The notes beneath the pieces were generated by a model, which made no database searches, had not been told where the DNA came from, and saw only the letters and a list, made by a program, of their open reading frames with translations. A stretch of DNA of 51,108 nt from Glomus cerebriforme (taxonomy: Eukaryota > Glomeromycota > Glomeromycetes > Glomerales > Glomeraceae), in NCBI GenBank assembly GCA_003550305.1, contig QKYT01000232.1:76460-127567 (forward strand), in the 5' to 3' direction. The position numbers were made by a program, and so were the translations under genes. Positions 44,819-51,108 of the stretch are shown here, piece after piece. Numbering within the stretch: position 1 is the first letter of the stretch; each line of letters starts with the position of its first letter.

Positions 44819-47564
44819 ATAATTATAATATAATAAAATAAAAATAAAAATTTTAATATCTATAATATCTTCTATGTTAGGATCTATCTCTTCTTCTATC
44901 TTTTCTTTTACCATTTCTACTTCTCAATCAAATCTAAGAATGGGATCTCCTTTTTCTTCTTTTTCTTCTCAGAGATCGTGACCTATACTGGTATTTATAT
45001 TAACAGCAATCATGTACAGCATTTTGACATCTGTATTCTCATCTGAACAAATCTAAAATCCAATAAAAAATGGAAATAAATTGCCTAAATAAAATTTAAT
45101 AATACTTAATAATAATTACCAGTTTGCAACTCATTTATATCACCAAAACATGCTCGATCAAAACTGTTAGGACTTGTAAGAGAAAATTCTTTCTTATTAT
45201 TATTTGTTATTATTATAAGGTTTTCATAACCTCTTTTGAGCATATTCCATTTTATATGATATTGTTTGGGTATCACTACAAAGCCAGTTGCAGCGAATAC
45301 CCTGTTTGCTACTAATATTCAGGCATTAGTGTGATGATGAGTTGCAATTCTTTCAAATTGCTGGTATAGGTTTCTCCTTTCTGTAATTAATTGTTTAGCA
45401 GCATTTATTGTTCATTGAAATATTACGCTACCAGTGCTGATGAATTATAAGGTATTATTACTGCCATTTGTTTATCTTATAAATTTAATTTGAAATTAAA
45501 ATATAATTTGGTTTTTAATTGTGAAAAAATATTCTGTATTTATATTTTTGAGAACATCATAATTTTAAAATTCGTTATAATATTTAATACATGAACTGAT
45601 AAACCACTAGTCAAAAACTGATCCAACTTACAGATATCTTACAGATATCTTATAAATATTGGATACCCAAAATGCAAAAAATCTGCTATATATCAGGTAC
45701 CCAATATCACTATAATAATGCATTATCATCCTATCACAAAACTTATCATATCACGTGACTTATATTATATAATAATTGGATATATTTATCCTGTTTCAGA
45801 AGTATAGGCTCTTATTCTATTCTGCAACTATATTAATCATGTGATATTTATTCTAAAAAAAATTTATTTATACAGGATGTATAGGATAATAACCTATACC
45901 TGGAATACATTTTAAGAATACTTATAATAATTTGTCATTCCTACATCATATCATAGTTTTCCATTTTTACTATTTATTCTAGGGACTTAGAATTTTTTTA
46001 GTATAATAAATACTATTTGTCATATGTTATTCATTATTAATTTTGCCCAAATTTTATAATACTAACCAAAATTTCCCTTATTTGGATCTTAGATAATATT
46101 ATACAATCCAGAAAAGTCAACTTTATTTCTTGAAAATTGAAATTTAGATTACATAAAATTTTTAAAAAAGCAATTTTATTGCAGATCATTTAATTCTGAC
46201 TGGAATTATGAATAACGTAATACTGACAATGCATCGCCATAGTGATAAATTACAAAATTCTTAATACATTTTTTATTTAATATCACAATTACTTAAAAAA
46301 ATTTTAATTATCCTTTTTGTCAAAAAAATTCATCAAAAGATACTAATATCATTTAAATGAACAATTTATTTTAAATAAAAAATATAAATATAATATTTAT
46401 ATATTTATAACTCTTTTATTAGTATCTTGAGTTAAAAACTTTTGAACTCTACCTATTTTTTAATTAATAGATCAATTTTATTCATGTGACATTTTAGATA
46501 TCTACTTAAATTACCCATACATGTTTTACCATCTATTTTGTATTTAATATTACTATTAAATTAAGTAAATTATTTAATTTTATACATTTAATATAAAATA
46601 TAATATTAAATTAATTTCCTTGCAATATCTATACTTTATCTATTTTATACTGTTATTATCTGTAATTTTTATAAAATATGACCATATAAAGTTCCTTTTC
46701 TTGTTATCCTTATTATTTGTTTGATTATCTTCATTTTCAGAAATTTCTATTTTTTTCTTTTTTTTTTTAATTTTTTTTACTTTTTATTTCTTTTTCTTCT
46801 TTATTTTTTCCTTTCTTTATTTTTTTATTTTTTTATTTTTTCTTTATTCTTTCTTCTAATTTTTTCTTTTCTATTTCTTCTTCATAACAAGTATGTTTAT
46901 TTTTATTTTTATCATTATTGTGCATTTGTGTTATTTTTATTTAAATATTTTATTGATTAAATTAATATTACATAAACATAACTGATCATTATTTATGATG
47001 TGTTTTATATAACTTTAAAAAAGTCATAAGTTACATATTATTAGAACAAATTAGAAATACCAATTCACTGAAAATAATTTATGATTTATTTGTGATTAAT
47101 TATGTATATTAATTTTTTACAGTTAAAAATATTAAAGATATTAATTGTATACAGTCATCCTCTTCTATAGTCATCCCCTATATAAACACAACCTCTGCAT
47201 AATCACATTAATTTTAGTTATAATTTTTTCTATAATAAAATACCTTTTTTATAATTATAAATTAATTATAGTCACTATTACAGCAATTATTAGTCTTAAG
47301 ATAATAGTTAACATATGAAAATTTTTCTTTTTATAATCATATCATGTGATTGAACAAATATATTTGGAAAATATATTGCATGTCTTAAATTAACTTTTTC
47401 TTATTAAGTTAATAATCCTTGATATTCTTTTTTTTTATAAAATTTTATCTCAAAATGTCTTTTTATAATTATAAAAAAAATGTAAAAATTTTTTATAAAC
47501 ATTTATCCTTTAACTTTATAAAAATATAATGCCACTTATTTGTTTATAAAAAATAAGAAAAACT
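44819..47564. other. AT-rich region without a supported gene
   Basis: Includes a pyrimidine-rich block at 44870-44970 and an extreme T/C low-complexity tract at 46720-46880. The segment 45120-45460 has more balanced composition and may be a degraded transposon fragment, but I could not assign it. Confidence 0.5.
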
Positions 47565-48420
47565 CATACTGCTATTAGTAATGATATAAAAAAAGAAATA
47601 TGTGAGTATATGATGTTAAATAGCAATATGATGTAGCTTTATTTTTTAATACAAAATATAAGAAATTAAATATTAATAGATCAATTATTTCAAAAATATA
47701 GCAAAGTCATGAAAAGTGATTAATTATTCTTTTTAATTCATAAACTTCACATATATTTAAAATTATTCTATTCAGTTTTCTGAACTTGATAAAGCTTTGC
47801 AAATTTAAACTTCATAGGTAGTAACTGTTGGTCTTCCTTTAACTGATATGATTTTATAATAAAAAGGATCAGAATTTGCAAAAATGTTGAATATTGGAGA
47901 AGATCAAATAAAATTTACTAATAGTTGAATGTAGAAATTTAAACAATAAAATGGACTTTAAAGAGTTAAATTTTCAGAAGAGGCTAATAGTGCATCTATT
48001 AAAACTCTTCTAAAAGAATATGCATGCTTATATACTTTTTTAGCTAAATATAATAAAGAAGATATTTATAATATGGATGAAACAGAACTTTTTTCAAATG
48101 AAACCTAGCCAAACATTAAGTACTGATGCAATTGCAAAACATAAAATAGTAAATTTTATTATAATGCTATTTAATAATTAAATTTTATTTTTAATTTAAT
48201 TTTTTATTTTATTTTTAAAATAAAACTCAAGTTTCTGTTTTATTTTATGCAAATACTATAGGAACTCATAAATCTTCCTTTGTAAAATTAGTCTTAAAGT
48301 GAACTTTATATAAAGGCCTTTTTTCTACATAATCAATTGAACATCCAACAATATGTTCTATCTTTTCATATTAAGTTTTAATGATATAATTATAGGAAAT
48401 TAAATATTTTGGATATCTGG
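47565..48420 (+). pseudogene. Degenerate pogo/Tigger-like (CENP-B type) transposase
   Basis: The plus strand in shifting frames shows the order of a pogo-family transposase: AISNDIKKEICEYM (47570-47611), FNTKYKKLNINRSIISKI (about 47650-47700, helix-turn-helix), an SELDKAL block and a LPLTDMI segment (about 47780-47850), FAKMLNIGEDQIKFTNS (about 47878-47928), EEYA/TFLAKYNKEDIYNMDET with a DDE-type first Asp (about 48040-48080), KPSQTLSTDAIAKHK, then VSVLFYANTIGTHKSS (about 48230-48275). Multiple stops and frameshifts separate these. Later catalytic residues cannot be placed with confidence. Inactive fossil of a Tc1/mariner-superfamily element. Confidence 0.75.
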
Positions 48421-49327
48421 TATAATGTTAATTTTCAAGAGGATATGTTCTCTCTTTTATAATTTCATAAAAAAAAAGATCTATTATAATCAAACAACTT
48501 TATAAAAGAACTTTAGGAATATATGCTTTTTTCTTTCATTTTATGCATCCAATATTTTACATGCTTTTAAAAATGGTTTAAATACAAAACTTTTATCTAA
48601 ATAATTTTAATTAGTGGCTTATAACTAATATATGATATGAATCATATGATGTAATAGATTTTCTATAAATCAATACCTTTTTTGTTATATAATAATTTCT
48701 TACGTTTGATAAAGTTATTTTTTTATAAACTAAAAAAAAAAGAGTCATAAATTCGGCTGAATTACGCGTAATTAAATTTGGCCGAAATTATGTTAATTCC
48801 GGCCAAAATAAAAATCACACGTAATTTAATTTTTTAAAAGTTCTACATACTTTATCAGGTTAATATTTTGCATATCTTAATATTATTGCATATTTTATAG
48901 TACAAAATTTTACATATTTGGATGACTGAACAAACCCGCCGATATGATTTTATTTTCTGCATATTCTAAGATATAATATTTAATATAAATTCTTATATAA
49001 AAAAACAACTCGTGATGCTAGAAAGGCCGTTTTTCAGATAGTTTTAAATAAAATGCGAAAAATTGAATTTTTATTAATAATATTGAGACCCAAATTTTGT
49101 TTTTAAGAATTATTAAAATATTAACTATACATAATTGATAAAATTTTTATGTATAAATTTACAAATTTCTCTCAAAACTACGCAAAATTTGTGAAAATCA
49201 CCATGAGTGACGATCTATTTATAAAATCCTAAATAAAAAATTACTTTTAAAACATTATATTAATCTAAATTCCCAAATAATTTTTTGTATAATATACGTA
49301 ATATCAAATAAATAAAACGAAACTTTT
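48421..49327. other. AT-rich spacer with a GGCCG hairpin
   Basis: No gene. It contains the inverted repeat listed next and otherwise A/T runs. Confidence 0.5.
48762..48834. repeat. Inverted repeat with GGCCGAAATTA hairpin
   Basis: The core GGCCGAAATTA-TGT-TAATTCCGGCC folds with one mismatch. It is flanked on the left by ATTACGCGTAATT and on the right by CACACGTAATTTAATTT, extending the symmetry. It is possibly the remnant of a small palindromic element. Confidence 0.6.
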
Positions 49328-49807
49328 CTAGAGAGAAATTTGAATGTTGGCGCAATTCAAATACAATTGTCCAGGGCCACCATTCCAATAGAATCTCACT
49401 GTGCAAGTTTCACAGTTTTCGTATGGTAAATCAACAAATGTAGCAAAGAAACCAAGTGTATTACCACATTCGCCTAAGTTCGCGATATTCGTGAAGTTGT
49501 TATCGCCGTTCATGGAAAGATCAATTTCACAGGGTCCAGGATGAGGAATGGTAATATTATATGCGACTAACATGCTTTCACCAGGTCTGTATTTTGTAAC
49601 TGGACCTGGACTATTACCAGCAATACCACAGGGAAATACTTCAGTTGGGTCGCCAGCAAGGCTGATTTTATCGCCATTAGGTACTAATCTGATCGGAGGA
49701 GTAACCATATAACCATGAGCTGAAACTCGTGCAGCGAGTCCAATCAAAATTGCGAAGACGAGAAATATTAAGTTAAAGGATTTTTTGGATTGACCAGTGA
49801 AATACAT
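49328..49807 (-). CDS. Secreted LPMO-like copper-binding protein (short, single exon)
   Basis: The product is 159 residues. An N-terminal signal peptide (KSFNLIFLVFAILIGLAARVSA core) is expected to be cleaved at SA|HG, leaving HGYMVTPPIR as the mature N-terminus. A free N-terminal His is the first ligand of the copper histidine brace in lytic polysaccharide monooxygenases. A second His lies in ITIPHPGPCEIDLS (about residue 90) and could be the other brace ligand. The C-terminal CTVRFYWNGGPGQLYLNCANIQI resembles the last strands of the LPMO fold (an aromatic followed by NCAxI). Cysteines in PCG, PCE, ECG, ENCETC and LNC suggest about three disulfides. At about 129 mature residues it is shorter than most LPMOs. 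Possible roles are chitin or glucan oxidation, cell-wall remodelling or copper handling; substrate unknown. Confidence 0.85.
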   Translation of the reverse strand: MYFTGQSKKSFNLIFLVFAILIGLAARVSAHGYMVTPPIRLVPNGDKISLAGDPTEVFPCGIAGNSPGPVTKYRPGESMLVAYNITIPHPGPCEIDLSMNGDNNFTNIANLGECGNTLGFFATFVDLPYENCETCTVRFYWNGGPGQLYLNCANIQISL

Positions 49808-50830
49808 ATTGTAAATATATTTTTTATTTTTCTTGACACAAACAAAGATTTGCTAGAAAATATTCCTCGTTAAAGATATAATATATGTATACAATATATT
49901 TATTCGTAATTTTATAGTTACTTTATCATACGAAGCGCGGCTTCTGAAAGTAAGTGTGAATAGAGAGAGTGAAGAGAATGAAAAAAAAAAAATTAATAAT
50001 TCTTAATTTCTTTAAAACAAAAAAATTGTTTCAGGATTTAAATACAATTTTTAATAGGAAATTACCTTTTTAAGTACCATCTTGCTAACCTTTTTCGATT
50101 TATTTGCATTTATGTAGTGTACTAAATTTCTCCCCTTCAAAGTTTCAGTGCGTGAAACTTTAGAAACTCTTTATAACTTAACGGTTGGTTTATTTGCACA
50201 ATGCGGTGTACTATATTTTCCCCTTTAAGGTTTCAACACAAATTAAAATTTAAATTTGTTCTAAAAATATTTTATTTAGAATTCTAGTATATTTATTTGT
50301 ATATTTTTATTAGTTTGTGTTATACAAATACTTATCCTCCCATATGGGATTTAGATGTCAAATTTCGTGTAACTAAGAAATGTACAAATTTGAAAAATAA
50401 CTTATTTAAGTATAAAGATTTTAAAATATTTTCGTTTATATTAGTAGAATGTTATTTCTAATATTTTTTATTTGTTTTTTTTAAAAAAAAAATTCATATT
50501 ATTATTTTTAACTATTTTTTGACTTTTGTTATTTAAAGATTTCTTTTACAATATATATATATTATTGTTTAAACTAAAATTTTAGGAAAAATCATTACAT
50601 TTTTATAGTTATACCTATAGATATCATTATAATTCAAATCTTAACATCCAAATTTTAATTTTTTTTTTAAAAATATCAAATTTCAAATTTAAAAATCTCA
50701 AATTTAAATAGTATTTATAGTTATACTTCTATATAATTACATTTCAGTATATAAAAAACATAATTTTTTTTATAATTTATAATTACTATAATTTTAAATT
50801 ATTATAAATAAATTAGAATTTATTTGACAG
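49808..50830. other. Upstream region of the LPMO-like gene
   Basis: AT-rich. Two related segments, AGTGTACTAAATTTCTCCCC followed by TTCAAAGTTTCA (about 50117-50149) and GTGTACTATATTTTCCCC followed by TTTAAGGTTTCA (about 50205-50236), form a diverged direct repeat about 87 bp apart. No gene seen. Confidence 0.45.
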
Positions 50831-50904
50831 TCACCAGAGGTTAATTTGCAAATAATTCACCGGGGGTGAATTTAATAGAAATTCACCAGGTGGTGAATTT
50901 CACC
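50831..50904. repeat. Three 26-bp units containing AATTCACC palindromes
   Basis: Units begin at 50831, 50857 and 50883 with TCACC. Two contain perfect 8-bp palindromic arms: AATTCACC-GGG-GGTGAATT (50854-50872) and AATTCACC-AGGT-GGTGAATT (50880-50899). The first unit is a decayed version. Confidence 0.8.
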
Positions 50905-51000
50905 TTGATTTTCATAATGCATTTTTTTATATTTTAAATTTCACCTATTTATATTAACCATTTTTGGTTAGTAATTTTTACCTGGTTTGTTTTTTTTTCG

Positions 51001-51108
51001 TTCATTTCTTTTTCATATTTTTTTTGTTTCTTTCTTTTTCATATCTTTTTTGTTTCTTTCTTTTTCATATCTTTTTTGTTTCTTTCTTTTTCATATCTTT
51101 TTTGTTTC
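51001..51108 (+). repeat. 26-bp pyrimidine minisatellite reaching the window edge
   Basis: The word CATAT recurs at 51014, 51040, 51066 and 51092, in units of TTTCTTTCTTTTTCATATC plus a T tract and G. The array continues beyond the end of the window. Confidence 0.9.

Noticed and set aside
46721..46960. 79-codon hydrophobic frame resembling membrane segments
   Set aside because: Phe/Leu runs arise from a T/C low-complexity tract.
51001..51108. CRISPR-like periodic array
   Set aside because: The 26-bp units have no spacers and are pyrimidine-only; this is a minisatellite in eukaryotic DNA.

Overview
The window is strongly AT-rich nuclear DNA from a eukaryote. Several genes carry many short introns (about 50-100 nt) with clear GT..AG borders. 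The combination of expanded kinase and pseudokinase genes, Sel1-repeat tails, a fungal-type secreted copper-oxygenase-like protein, degenerate transposons and 4 kb stretches of non-coding AT-rich DNA points to an arbuscular mycorrhizal fungus close to Rhizophagus (Glomeromycotina). That assignment is an inference from family content, not a database match.

Layout. (1) 1-7.6 kb: a complete five-exon TKL-like kinase on the plus strand, a four-exon gene on the minus strand with two consecutive kinase domains that both lack key catalytic residues, and a decayed copy of the kinase-Sel1 family. (2) 7.6-12.2 kb: an AT-rich spacer with an inverted repeat, then an intact single-exon gene (minus) joining an N-terminal helical region resembling the MLKL/HeLo type, a pseudokinase domain and Sel1 repeats. 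(3) 12.9-20.9 kb: a 7.5 kb LINE-type retrotransposon with an 18-bp perfect target-site duplication and an A-rich tail, inserted into the middle of an older palindromic element. The LINE keeps its reading frames over long distances but is riddled with stop codons. (4) 21-23.4 kb: a MITE nest and an assembly gap that lies between inverted repeats. (5) 24.1-33.9 kb: an island of conserved housekeeping-type genes with no transposons: Mediator subunit MED6 (9 exons, minus), an anoctamin/TMEM16 protein (18 exons, minus) and a BAR-PH-ArfGAP-ankyrin protein (16 exons, plus). The last two are divergently transcribed. I spliced all three by hand; each gives a continuous frame of 305, 861 and 811 residues. 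(6) 34.9-37.1 kb: a second intact single-exon MLKL-like/pseudokinase/Sel1 gene (plus). (7) 37-49 kb: AT-rich DNA with a short tandem repeat containing splice-like borders, a degenerate multicopy element between diverged inverted repeats, and a degenerate pogo/Tigger-like transposase. (8) 49.3-49.8 kb: a secreted LPMO-like copper protein, followed by palindrome clusters and a 26-bp minisatellite at the window edge.

How the genes relate: the housekeeping genes look unrelated in pathway (transcription, lipid scrambling or ion transport, Arf-dependent membrane traffic). The most notable set is the helical-pseudokinase-Sel1 family (two intact copies and one pseudogene). It keeps the ATP-lysine and the catalytic-loop frame but has Asn in place of the DFG aspartate in every copy. 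The domain order recalls necroptosis executioners (four-helix bundle followed by a pseudokinase), with a Sel1 scaffold added. This resemblance is by pattern only.
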